Source: Phymatolithon calcareum
Lineage: Eukaryota > Rhodophyta > Florideophyceae > Hapalidiales
Direction of reading: 5' to 3'
Assembly (NCBI GenBank): GCA_977006965.1
Contig: OZ345363.1
Span: 1,240,001 to 1,304,000, forward strand
Length of the DNA: 64,000 bases
Made by a program: the position numbers and the translations under genes
The notes under the pieces: model-generated
What the model saw: only the letters and a program-made list of their open reading frames with translations
What the model was told of the DNA's origin: nothing
The model's database searches: none
Shown here: positions 12,360 through 22,513 of the stretch, piece by piece
Numbering within the stretch: the stretch's first letter is position 1
Layout of the letters: each line of letters opens with the position of its first letter

Positions 12360-13008
12360 TGTAACACCCTCTCTGCTCTCACGTGGCTAAAGCCGGTCAA
12401 CGGTCTTCAACATTGTTGGGTATGAGATATCAAGCCGGTTTCCTGAAGGGTATCAAAACAATGCATATCAGTTCCCCCGGGCGACCCTGGAATGGGCGCC
12501 CACTCGCGCATCGTATCTACACTGTATCAGCAGTGGTCGGTGCTCCTCCAATGGACACATAAGCGGATACCTTCCGTTGTCTCACGCACCGTACCTACGC
12601 TGTATCAGCAGTGGCCGGTGCTCCCCTATGAACACATAAGCGGATACCTTCCGCTGTCTCACTTTGCTAACACAAGGGACGCCTTTGCGAAGACCTTTCG
12701 CTATCTCCATAAGGCAGCCGAATGGACGCCGATGCAAGCTGCGCTTGCTGTCCCCCGTAGCGCTGACGGTCGTCTGCGCCACGACTACCGGTCGGGTGCT
12801 ATACCTCTCGCTGCTTCGGTAATCCCTGTTTGAAAATATTCATCATCTACACTGCCTTTCATTTGCTTCTCTAGATATACGGTAATAAAGGCAGCACCGC
12901 CGGAAAGAAAAGGAACAAGCCGCGCGGTGAACTCGCCTCTCATCTTTGCCTAGCTAACGCTGCACTCGATTCCATCTATCTCTCTCTGGACCGCCGTGAG
13001 GCGTTACA
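12360..13008 (+). repeat. 5' LTR (649 bp)
   Basis: It starts TGTAACACCC and ends GCGTTACA, giving TG...CA ends and a 6-bp terminal inverted repeat (TGTAAC/GTTACA). An internal tandem duplication of about 78 bp begins at 12512 and 12590; both units contain CTGTATCAGCAGTGG and CATAAGCGGATACCTTCCG. The duplicated block is a candidate promoter or enhancer. A possible polyadenylation signal (AATAAA) lies near 12884. Confidence 0.95.
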
Positions 13009-13056
13009 GTAATTACTTTCCCGCGGGAGTGACTCTCTGTGTCCCAGATCGGAAAG

Positions 13057-13899
13057 ATGGATACCAACACCCCTGATGGTTGTGCCAACACTATCCGTCA
13101 AACCATCGTCGAGACCGTTGAAGCCCCTCGACTGATGGGAATTACCACCAAGGACTTCGTGAAATTCAAGCAGGCTCGTGAAGTTTACAAACGTCGAGTT
13201 ACTGAAAAGAATCAAGACCCGAATGTCGACATGCCGCTGACCACATACCGCGACTCTATTACCAAAGCAATTTTGAACGTTTTTGTTATTGGAGACTGGA
13301 TTCCCGTGGACAAAGTTGACGACATTACCGAACAGCACCTGATTGATTGTGTCAATAAGAACGCCGTCATCAAACCTGACGACTATGATTTGGCCCGTAT
13401 TGAAGAGGACCTAGCTTCTGTAAAGCTGGACAAGGCTGACTCAACCAGCACACTCGAGGCTCAGGTCTGGAACTTAGTCCACAAGTACCTGGACACCCTA
13501 GAGAAATGTGGCTACAATGAATTCACGGAGAAGCACTCCAAGCTCGCTGTTGAGCATGTTCTCAAGCGTGTTTCACATCCGTTCCTCAAGAACCGAATGC
13601 TCATCACGGCCCGTCTTAAGTCAGACGAGGAGTTCAAGGAGAACTTTGTAGCTTTTGTGCGCGAGCTGGCGAAAGAAGCGCACTTTATTGACCGCATGAA
13701 TGCCGCTAAGCGATACAAGCCGACCTCTTCTGAAGTTTCGGATGGCTTTGCGAAGCGTGTTACCGAGAAACCTTCGTCTGTTCCGCCTCCACGTCGTCAG
13801 TTCAGTAGCCGCGCCAACGACGAAGACGATGGAAACTCTGACACCAAGAAACGTTTTGATCGTACGAAGAACAATAGTTCTGCCACGGGCGCCCGGTAA
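13057..13899 (+). CDS. gag: Gag polyprotein of the Ty3/gypsy element
   Basis: This is the first long frame after the 5' LTR. The first ATG is at 13057 and gives 280 residues; the frame is open from 13039 but begins there with GTG. The protein is highly charged and helical, as expected for retrotransposon capsid. It has a Ser/Arg/Asp-rich C-terminus and stops at TAA (13897-13899) just before the zinc knuckle, which lies in the next frame. In related elements the knuckle usually belongs to Gag. Either a programmed +1 shift near the stop or a one-base change in this copy separates them. Confidence 0.88.
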   Translation: MDTNTPDGCANTIRQTIVETVEAPRLMGITTKDFVKFKQAREVYKRRVTEKNQDPNVDMPLTTYRDSITKAILNVFVIGDWIPVDKVDDITEQHLIDCVNKNAVIKPDDYDLARIEEDLASVKLDKADSTSTLEAQVWNLVHKYLDTLEKCGYNEFTEKHSKLAVEHVLKRVSHPFLKNRMLITARLKSDEEFKENFVAFVRELAKEAHFIDRMNAAKRYKPTSSEVSDGFAKRVTEKPSSVPPPRRQFSSRANDEDDGNSDTKKRFDRTKNNSSATGAR

Positions 13900-16800
13900 G
13901 CGCCACCGTGATCTGCCCAAATGTCTCAACACCAAATGTCCGAAGCGCCACTTCATTGTTGACTGTGAAGATACCCCAGAGGAGGAGAAGAAAGTACTAA
14001 AGGCCCAATATCGGGAGAACAAGCGTGCAAAGAAGGTCGCAGACGAGGGGAGAAATCGCCAGAAAGGAACGGTCGGTGCGATCGAAGGTGCCTATCAGAC
14101 AGATAATACATCCTTATTCTCTGCATCGTTCTGTGGTGGTGCTGTCGAGGCTACGGTTCTAGCCGACCAAGGCGCTGATGCAAACCTAATTCCCCCCTCT
14201 GTGCTCGACAAAGTTCTCAAGGCAAACCCTAGCATTGAGGTGCAGACTCTAAAGACACCGCTTGTGTTCTCAAATGCTCGATCTTCCGCTCCACGAATTG
14301 AATGTGCGCGTCAGATAGAGCTTGATGTACTACTTCGTGTACGTCACGGCACTAACCTCATGTTGCGTGGTATGAAGTGGCTGGTGACTAAGGACGAGGT
14401 CCAGCACGTATCTATCGCCAGACATGTGCTATCAGCAATGGGCCTCAACAATCGCGTGCTACTTGCTGCTGCTTCCGATCGCTACAACGGTGTCGTCGAT
14501 GTCCCTAATGCTCTCAAGAAAGATGGCCAATCAGATGTACCCTGCGCCAGCAGCAGTATCCCTGAATCGTCTATCCATAGCATACTACAGCATCGAAGCC
14601 ACGACTGTGGAAGCACGTTTCACAGTGCTGGCGGCTGCGAGGAAGATTTTCTCGAAGACTGCAACATTTATGTCGATCTCGGCGATGATCCCAAAGAGGA
14701 TTTAGACACAGCCCTAGCCGCACTCGTAAAGGATGCCGTCGCCAATGGCATCAGTGAAAAAGGTGCCGCTCGCCTGACTTCCATGCTAGAAACGTACCCA
14801 GTCTTCCGACTGCGCCTGGGAAAGTCACCTCCTGCAGACGTCGAACCCATGCGTATCCGTCTGGAACCGGACTGTCGCCCGGTAAAGGTCAAGGCTAGAC
14901 GCTACTCCGCCGACCAACGTGCTTTCTTGAACAAGTACGTCAAAAAACTCAAGGAAATGGACTTTTTCGAAGAAATGCCAAGTGCTGCTTGGCAAGCTGC
15001 TCCCTTGCTTGTTCCCAAGCAAGGTAACGCGAAGTATCGCATGACGGTCGATCTCCGCCCTGTAAACGCTGCGACGGTGAAAGAGTCCTGGCCAATGCCT
15101 CACATGGAGTCAGAACTCCAAGATTTCTCCACCAGCGCCTGTTTCGCTTCGTTAGACTTCGTGTCTGGCTATTGGCAGTTGCCACTGCACCCTGACTCCT
15201 ACTCTGCGTGTGGCGTCGTTACGCCTCAAGGCGTCATGGCTTCAAAGCGCGTGCTGCAGGGCTTAGCCAATGCTGTTAGCTATTTCCAAAGTACGGTGGA
15301 GCCTCTATTCCGGGCCTTGCGTGAATTTTTGAAGGCATGGTTGGATGATTTTACCCTGCACGCGGCCACCGAATCCGTACTACTTGACAAACTCGAGCAA
15401 TTCTTGCAGATATGCACCCAAAAGGGACTCTTTCTGTCCGCGCGCAAGTCCAAGCTATTTGCAAAGGAGCTAAAATGGTGCGGGCGTATTATTTCGAAGG
15501 ATGGCTACAAGATGGACCCCGCTCGGCTGGAGGGACTCAGGAACATGCAGCTTCCCGAGACTGCGGCCGAGCTGGCCGAATTTATCTAGTGCTGCCGCTG
15601 GATGTCTATCGCAATCCCAAATTTTGCAGAGCGCATTGCACCCCTCGGTGATGTGTTGGAGGAGGCGTACAAAAAGTCCGGAAAACACACCAAGCGCTCT
15701 ATTAAGAGTATCACACTCAGAAGCTTGTCATGGGGAGCCAAACATGAACAAGTATTCACACAACTGCAAGACACACTTCAGAATGCAATTACTCTCGCGT
15801 ATCCAGACCCAAAGAAAACCATACGCGTGTTTACAGATGCTTCCGAACGATTTTGGTCAGGAATCGTGACTCAGTGCGACCCCGAAACCCTGAAGCTTCC
15901 AACTCACGAGCAAAAGCACTATCCATTGGCTTTCGTCGGATCAGAGTTCAAGAAGGCCGAACTGAATTGGTCCACATTTGAGAAAGAAGGATTTGCCATA
16001 TTCCAGACATTCGACCGCTTGGACTACATGCTACTCGGGCACCCATACGTTCACGTCTTCACAGACCACCGCAACTTGCTATTTGTATTTGCACCGTTAT
16101 CTCTGGAGCCTGCACTCGGCCGCCATATCATCTCGAAGGTTCAGCGTTGGGCACTCTTCCTATCCAAGTTCAACTATGTGATTGAACATATCAAGGGCGA
16201 CGACAATGTGTTTGCCGACATTCTTACGCGCTGGGTTCGCGGCTACCGTAACAACTGCGATGCTAGTGCAATGATTTCTAGCATACTCCTGCAAGAAGCT
16301 GACCAAGTCATCCCCGCCGCTGACTCTTTTGCTTGGCCGGACATTCGTGATCTGCGTACATCCCAATCCAAGTACCCGCGACCGCAAGGCACTGCGTTTC
16401 ACGAGGCTGACGGTCTATGGAAGAAGCGTTCGCTCATTTGGATCCCTTCGGAAGACCTGGAGTTGCAACTCAAAATTATGGTCTCATCGGATTGCGGCAC
16501 AATGGGACATCGTGGCATGGACGCCACATGCAGTGTACTCAAAGAAAGCTTCTGGTGGCCTGCGCTTGATATGGACGTGCGCGAAATGGTCAAGAGCTGC
16601 CTGCACTGCATCATGACGCGAAGTGGCGAGGTTGTCCCTCGCCCACTAGGGCACGCGCTCCATGCAGAGCGCCCGAACGAGGTGCTCCATCTTGACTTTC
16701 TCTACATGGGCAATGGTGTGGGAGGAAAAAAGTATCTGCTGCTACTACGCGACGACCTATCGTCATACGTTTGGCTCTGGCCTACAGAAGACGCTAATGC

Positions 16801-17875
16801 CGACTCCACCGCTGAGGCCCTGTGCGTCTGGATGGGCTCCTTTGGATCGCCACAATGGCTGGTCAGCGACCAAGGCAGCCACTTCAAGAATAAGCTGGTT
16901 CGTGAACTGACCGCAGAAGTTCGCACAAACCACCACTTTACCACTGCCTACTCACCTTGGGCAAATGGGTCTGTTGAAAGGATATGCCGCGAAGTCCTGC
17001 GTGCATGTAAGGCACTTCTAAGTGAGTGGAAACTCGCTCCTCAAGACTGGCCCTCGATCACGGAATCTATACAAAGTGTCCTCAATCATGCACCGCTTAA
17101 GAGGCTTGGTCTACGGGACCCAGTTAATCCCGGCGTTTACCGCACGCCACTCGAGGTCTTCACCGGCCTAGTTCCCGTACGACCTCTACTTCGTGCTTTG
17201 CCTGTGTCAAGATACGTTCGTGCCGTTACTGCTGATGAGATTCGTGTTCGCCAAATCATTACGACCGACCGGCTCCAGAAAGCCTTGCTGGAAATGCACC
17301 GCGAAGTGCGCGAGCGATCTACTGCTACTCGTAAGCGTCAAGTTGAGAAGCACAACTCGCGCACCAACGTTCGCCCCGCTAACTTCGTTGAAGGTGACTT
17401 TGTGCTGGTACGTCGAGCAACCCCTGGTGGTCACAAACTACGATACCTTTGGCGGGGGCCACGACGGGTTACTCAAGTCAAGTCGCAGTGGGTCTTCGAG
17501 GTTGAGAACATCATCACTGGCAAGCGCGAGACTATCCACGCGCGCCGCCTGCATCTCTACCGTGCTGATATGGATGGAAAAGAAATGCATCCCGGGTTGC
17601 TCCGCGCGGCAGAGCACTCGGAAAACAACTTTCACACAGCGGAGAAACTTGTCAACATCCGCGAAGTGAATGGGAATCTTGAGGTACAAGTCGAATGGGA
17701 AGGATTGCCGGATGCTGCTGACCTAACATGGGAGCCTCTTCCACAAGTTCTCCAAGACGTACCTGACATGCTACATGACTACCTGAAATCTCCGGGAAGC
17801 CGCCGTCTCAAGATCCGCGCGCTCGAGCAGATCGAGCTCATTCATCCAACTCCAGAAGTCCATGAAGACATCTAG
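13700..17875 (+). CDS. pol: Pol polyprotein (protease-RT-RNase H-integrase-chromodomain), interrupted by one TAG
   Basis: The frame is +1 relative to gag and overlaps its end; the true entry point is probably near the gag stop. Visible domains in order: a zinc knuckle C-x4-C-x3-H-x4-C (13922-13966); a retropepsin-like LADQGADAN motif (about 14160); RT with LVPKQG, DLRPVN and the catalytic WLDDF (about 15338); RNase H (FTDAS, about 15830); the integrase HHCC region (about 16500-16610) with DDE residues in LHLDF, SDQGSHF and NGSVERI (about 16690, 16865, 16970); and a C-terminal chromodomain (VQVEWEGLPDAADLTWEP, about 17685-17735). A single TAG at 15587-15589 splits RT from RNase H. Frame and alignment continue across it (EFI-stop-CCRWMSIAIPNF), so it is a nonsense change or a readthrough site. 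The chromodomain suggests targeting to modified chromatin. Confidence 0.92.
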
Positions 17876-17887
17876 AGCTGTGGGCAC

Positions 17888-18536
17888 TGTAACACCCTCT
17901 CTGCTCTCACGTGGCTAAAGCCGGTCAACGGTCTTCAACATTGTTGGGTATGAGATATCAAGCCGGTTTCCTGAAGGGTATCAAAACAATGCATATCAGT
18001 TCCCCCGGGCGACCCTGGAATGGGCGCCCACTCGCGCATCGTATCTACACTGTATCAGCAGTGGTCGGTGCTCCTCCAATGGACATATAAGCGGATACCT
18101 TCCGTTGTCTCACGCACCGTACCTACACTGTATCAGCAGTGGCCGGTGCTCCCCTATGGACACATAAGCGGATACCTTCCGCTGTCTCACTTTGCTAACA
18201 CAAGGGACGCCTTTGCGAAGACCTTTCGCTATCTCCATAAGGCAGCCGAATGGACGCCGATGCAAGCTGCGCTTGCTGTCCCCCGTAGCGCTGACGGTCG
18301 TCTGCGCCACGACTACCGGTCGGGTGCTATACCTCTCGCTGCTTCGGTAATCCCTGTTTGGAAATATTCATCATCTACAATGCCTTTCATTTGCTTCTCT
18401 AGATATACGGTAATAAAGGCAGCACCACCGGAAAGAAAAGGAACAAGCCGCGCGGTGAACTCGCCTCTCATCTTTGCCTAGCTAACGCTGCACTCGATTC
18501 CATCTATCTCTCTCTGGACCGCCGTGAGGCGTTACA
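17888..18536 (+). repeat. 3' LTR (649 bp)
   Basis: It has the same length and ends as the 5' LTR at an exact offset of 5528 bp. The substitutions seen are scattered and mostly transitions. It is followed by AAATCTACCTTTCTTCTTC, which matches the tail of a retroposon family found elsewhere in the window. Confidence 0.95.
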
Positions 18537-18541
18537 AAATC

Positions 18542-19210
18542 TACCTTTCTTCTTCTCTCCTCGCGCAGGTTTAGCCTCTATATGGTTGCAATATGCTCTG
18601 GGTACACCACTTTAGCGCATACAATCGTTTTCGTGTATTCCTTCACACCAGGATTGCAAGGAAAACATTTCCACGAACCTGATACCAGTTAACCGTGTGG
18701 GGTTTAAAAAGTACCTTTTGCCGATGTCCAATCTGACAACTCGGATGATGCAGCTAATTGGGTCTCTGGCTGAAGAGGGAATGAGACTGCGGATTGTACG
18801 AATGCGCCGCAGTACTAGAGACAGACTGTTCTGGAGCAATAGGCGGAAACTTGGTACTGAGAGAGCTTCTTGAGAGAAATTTTCCTCCCTTTCCAGAGTT
18901 TCTAGTTCTGTGACAGACAGAACTTCTGTCCCCTCAGGAATGCTTCGAGCGCTTGTTTGCAACAAAAGCGTCACGTGCGACCAAACAGCAATCGAAAGGG
19001 TTGTCCGTGCACGGACGGATTCCGTTTGCAAGAGCCACTTCGACCTGACTATTGATGACGGAGTGCCATGTGTCGCATGTTCCAACGTTCTTACGTTTTC
19101 AAATTTTAGATCTTGATCTTAGAAGCAGACTTGACCATGGACGTAAAGGCACCGAAAATCTGCAGGCGTCCTGCCGCAAGAACAAAAACCTGTGCCACAG
19201 GACAGGGGAG
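18542..19210. other. Gap between LTR element and retroposon cluster
   Basis: Frames of 157 codons (minus, 18612-19085) and 68 codons (plus, 18910-19116) overlap without recognisable domains. The CTT-rich start (to about 18565) looks like the remnant of a retroposon tail into which the LTR element inserted. Confidence 0.4.
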
Positions 19211-19214
19211 TAAT

Positions 19215-19412
19215 TTACCCCCTCGAGGTCCTGATGGAGACCAGAGGTGGGTTTTTGTAGTCTACTGAATCTTGTTACACCAACAAGAAAAGAAAATCTT
19301 CCATAGACAGAATCCAGCCAAAACCTTTCGGCACTAGGAAAGTTGCCCCAAGCTTCAGCAGATGCGTTCGTAACTTTTAAATAAAAATCTACCTTTCTTC
19401 TTCTTCTCCTAA
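19215..19412 (+). mobile_element. Retroposon-like repeat R1, copy 1
   Basis: The unit contains a CCTCGAGG-like start, GACCAGAGGTGGG, GACAGAATC, GGCACT, AAGTTGCCCCAAGC, CAGCAGATGCGTT and AACTTTTAAATAAAAATCTA, then a CTT-rich tail. The same ordered blocks occur at four more places in this window. A fixed 3' end with a simple-sequence tail suggests LINE-mobilised retroposition. Translated on the minus strand it gives a misleading reading frame. Confidence 0.75.
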
Positions 19413-19506
19413 AATCTCCTTTATTCGAATTTCTATTCCCGTGAGCGCCCGAGTCTTTTGCATTCATATCCGGCCCACTCCCAGTAGACTATGCGTGACC
19501 GAATAT

Positions 19507-19673
19507 TTTCCCTCTCGAGGCCCAATAATGGGCCAGAGGTAGGATTTAGATTTTTACCAAATCGAGTCACACCCGACCATGAAAACGTCCGTATGGCCTT
19601 CGCAAAGTTGCCCCAAGCGTCTGCAGATGCGTTGGTGACTTCAAAATAAAAACTTCCACTTCTTCTTCTTCTA
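19507..19673 (+). mobile_element. Retroposon-like repeat R1, copy 2
   Basis: It shares GGGCCAGAGGTAGG, GTTGCCCCAAGCGTC, GCAGATGCGTTGG and AAATAAAAACTTC followed by (CTT)n with copy 1, but is more diverged in the middle. Its tail directly meets the 3' end of the minus-strand LINE at about 19690. Confidence 0.7.
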
Positions 19674-19689
19674 TGCTCGGCTTTTCTAT

Positions 19690-21080
19690 TGGGATTTTTA
19701 TTATCCGCCCTTCTTCTTGCTCCCTCCAGCCTTAAACTGTTTCCTCTAGTCGGCGCTTATTCGACACCTTACCGTCTTCCGCTTGCTTTAACGCTTCTTT
19801 AAGATCCTCCTCTTCTTTGAGATACCCGATATCTTTTGATACGTCTGCCGCATCCTCTTATCTTCCTCCATATTCTTCTGCCTCTTTCAGGCACTTCTTC
19901 CATCTGACTAGGCTCAAAGCGAACCCTTCAGACTGGTGTGCTCTCCTCATCGCCGGACTGGCGAGTCGGCACAGCACTCGCATCCGCTCTCTTCGATGTT
20001 CGGCATATTTTTCAAATAAGTAATTGTAGAAAAGAACTTCTGGTGCTTCGATTGCAGCTTGTAATCGCTTGGTCATCGGGGTCAAGTATATGGTATACTC
20101 CCATTTGGGCAGAACCAACGACTTGAATATCCTGATACTCGTGGTTGGCTGGAATCCGCTAACATTCACTCCGATTTGGCGCGGTTTGTGGATGTATTCA
20201 ACCGCATTCCGAACTCGTGAGATTTCCGCGCCGTCGGTGACTCCCTTTTGGTTCATACTTACCCCAAGGTAGGAAAGACTCCATGCTTAGTGCAGCTCCT
20301 TTCCGGCAAGCATGAACGTGTGCTTTGGAAGCCCTTTATACTTGAGAACCATACTCTTGACTGGTTTTGTGTTCCATCTCGTGCAGTTCTCGTCTGCCCT
20401 CTTCGAAGTTGAGTGCAAGAGATTTTTCATGCCTTTGGCGGTCTTGGGATGAAGGAGAAAGTCGTCTGCATATTGCTGCGCTGGCTGCTCCGACACGCTT
20501 CCTATTAGTCTGTCGGTGGTTTCAACGAACGTATCCACGAATATATGGTATAGACAAGGACTGAGCAGGGACCCATGTAGAACTCCTAGGTCAATTATGA
20601 ACCAAGTTTGCGTTTCGCCTCCTGCCGACGTGATCCACGACTGCTTTAGCAGATATGACACCATCCTCGTTATTTGCTGTGGCAATTTGTTCTTCAGCCT
20701 TTCCATGAGGATGTCCCTCAGGACGCTATCATAAGGTCCGGTTCTGCAGCGTACCGGTGACCGTGCCGCAGAGTGTTTTTCGCGCGGAGTATCGCCCAAA
20801 AAGTGCTCTTATCCCTCTGAAAACCAAGTATTTCCTTGTTGAATCGATAGTGCTCCCGCATGTAGGAGTCCAGGGCGAAGTCGATAACCTTCCTGAACTG
20901 ACTCAGAAGGGACATAGGCCTGTAATTTGCCGCGACGTGCAGTGGTCCCTCCTTATATATTAGAATAAGCATTGCTTGTCGGATGGATGGTGGAAATTGC
21001 TGGCAATTTCCATCATCCATCGGTCCAGGCGGTTAACGTGGTGTCAAGGGTATCTTCTTTAGAAGAGAAAAAACAGACGC
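19690..21080 (-). pseudogene. LINE-like non-LTR retrotransposon reverse transcriptase, decayed
   Basis: Three frame-shifted pieces on the minus strand together make one RT. Piece 21020-20718 has NYRPMSLLSQF. Piece 20799-20287 has GVLHGSLLSPCLYHIF (the PQGSxLSP block), the catalytic QYADDFLL and the KSMVLKYKG region. Piece 20256-19858 has IFKSLVLPKWEY and a basic C-terminus. The RT belongs to the non-LTR type. Frameshifts, the missing upstream endonuclease region and the altered PQG block mean that it cannot be functional. Its downstream sequence (AAGAAGAAGGGCGGATAATA-like) matches the LINE copy at 49.6-50.9 kb. Confidence 0.85.
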
Positions 21081-21288
21081 TGACCCGACCCTAACAGCAG
21101 ACGACTATAACGATTTATACATCATGGCCACGGAGGCCACGGCGATCCTCAACCTGTCCCCTCTCGTCAATCGGTATCCATATAGGACATCGGTCTACCT
21201 TTCTCCCCTGAACCTTGAAGCCGTACTGGCACATGAAGAAGCACCCAAGTCCGCTTCACGTGACAAAGACGAAGACTCTGACGATTAA
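21036..21288 (+). pseudogene. Short coding-looking fragment of unknown origin
   Basis: A plus-strand frame opens after an in-frame TAA at 21033 and runs to the TAA at 21286-21288 (83 codons; the first ATG, at 21124, leaves 55 aa). The peptide ends with an acidic tail (SRDKDEDSDD) and contains LNLSPLVNRYPYRTSVYLSP. The composition looks like real protein rather than chance. It sits at the 5' border of the LINE, so it is probably the 3' end of another inserted element or a gene fragment. Confidence 0.3.
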
Positions 21289-21554
21289 CAGGGGAATTCT
21301 GTAGAAGGCCGTACTCTTGGGCGGATGCCGCTTCAGAAGAAGTACAGCTGCATATATGGGCTGAGGCTGGGGTCCCAGTCCGATGGACTTCGATCCATCA
21401 CTGGAAATAGTTTCCATGATCGAAGCTCATCCAAACCCTGCTTCAGAATCGGAAGCGGCAAAGACAATATCGAACTTTCCCTCGTCAAATTCTTCGAACA
21501 AACTATTGTCATACATACTTGGGATGCCCCTGCGTACGTTGCACAGTTTATTTT

Positions 21555-22504
21555 GAGGAAATTACTTATATACTTAATATATACGGCAAACTTGGTGAGC
21601 TCACCAAGTTTGCCGTATTTACTAATATACTCACTTTGCACAGGTGCACTTATGATCAACAGTTTTGCTGACAGTCCGCTAGTTCTGGTCCATCGTACTG
21701 GTCCATCGTACTGGTCCGGTGGTAACGGTCTGCTCACACGTGTAGCACCGTATTATAGCAACTGTAATTCTGCTCAATTAACGGAGTGAAAACCTCAACG
21801 GGTGTAGTGAGTGTCGACACGATTCCTTCAACGCTGTCGTCTACCCAACGCGGTGTCAGTCGGCGTAATTATTTCGCAGCTACCTCAACTAGAATGTTTC
21901 AGTTAAGATTGGTACTTCTCGTGAAATGTTCCTTTGCGTCTTGAACGTCGTAAAATTACAACAGGCCACCATTTAAATCAACCGTTTACAGTGTCAAACA
22001 ACTTTTTTCGAAGTTTAGCTTCACGCCGGGGGACAGATTTACCTTCATCACCACACGCACCCTCGCTTTCGTCAACATCTTCGAAAGAGGCTCTACTACA
22101 TTAGATGAATGGACAGTTTGCCAGCGACGCTACAGATGTGTCCCTTTTTGAGACGAAATCAGCTCAAACGTCCGCTCCAGTGTTGCACGCACCGATGAAC
22201 GGCTACTCACTTGCTGTTGCTCTGAGCAGAAAAACACGCTTAACAGCTATCTGGTACTCAAAATGGAGCTTGCCTGACCACCGCTCCACATGTAAGTTCT
22301 GCCACAAAAATGTCTTTGAAGGAAGTATTAGTGCCCCAGAGGCTCAATAAGTCTACCACTTTGCAATAAATTTCTAGATTTTATAGGCCCACATAGAATA
22401 AAACTGCCCCTGGCTGCTGTCATGGGCATATCATAAGTGCACCTGTGCAAAGTGAGTATGTTAGTAAATACGGCAAACTTGGTGAGTATATAAGTAATTT
22501 CCTC
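21555..22504. mobile_element. Mutator-like (MULE-type) TIR element, 950 bp, 9-bp target duplication
   Basis: Both ends carry a long terminal inverted repeat of about 75 bp, starting GAGGAAATTACTTATATA and continuing through CACCAAGTTTGCCGTATTTA to GCACAGGTGCACTTATGAT, with one internal mismatch. GTTTATTTT lies directly outside each end (21546-21554 and 22505-22513), a perfect 9-bp duplication. Long TIRs with 9-bp duplications are typical of Mutator-like elements. No transposase frame is present, so the copy is non-autonomous. The left TIR differs from the right by a 27-bp insertion that is an inverted copy of the adjacent TIR sequence, giving the palindrome at 21582-21617. Confidence 0.85.
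21582..21617. repeat. 36-bp perfect palindrome in the left MULE TIR
   Basis: TACGGCAAACTTGGTGAG is followed without spacer by its reverse complement. The right TIR lacks the first half, so the palindrome arose by local inverted duplication in this copy. Confidence 0.9.
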
Positions 22505-22513
22505 GTTTATTTT

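Larger units (their letters stand above)
12360..18536 (+). mobile_element. Ty3/gypsy LTR retrotransposon with chromodomain (chromovirus-like), 6.2 kb
   Basis: Two 649-bp LTRs bracket gag and a pol region in the order zinc knuckle, protease, RT, RNase H, integrase, chromodomain, which is the Ty3/gypsy order. I count six differences between the LTRs (about 0.9 percent), so insertion is fairly recent. AAAT occurs immediately outside both ends (12356-12359 and 18537-18540), consistent with a short target duplication. No tRNA primer-binding site beginning TGG follows the 5' LTR, and the sequence before the 3' LTR is not a clean polypurine tract. Priming may therefore be atypical. The copy carries one in-frame TAG in pol and needs a +1 shift between gag and pol. 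Confidence 0.93.

Noticed and set aside
13039-13056. Gag start at GTG 13039
   Set aside because: Eukaryotic initiation favours the ATG at 13057 in the same frame.
19099-19467. 122-codon minus-strand frame resembling frames at 25982-26254 and 49417-49623
   Set aside because: The similarity is due to the R1 repeat. The blocks are conserved as DNA with a CTT-rich tail, and frames differ between copies, so it is not treated as a protein family.
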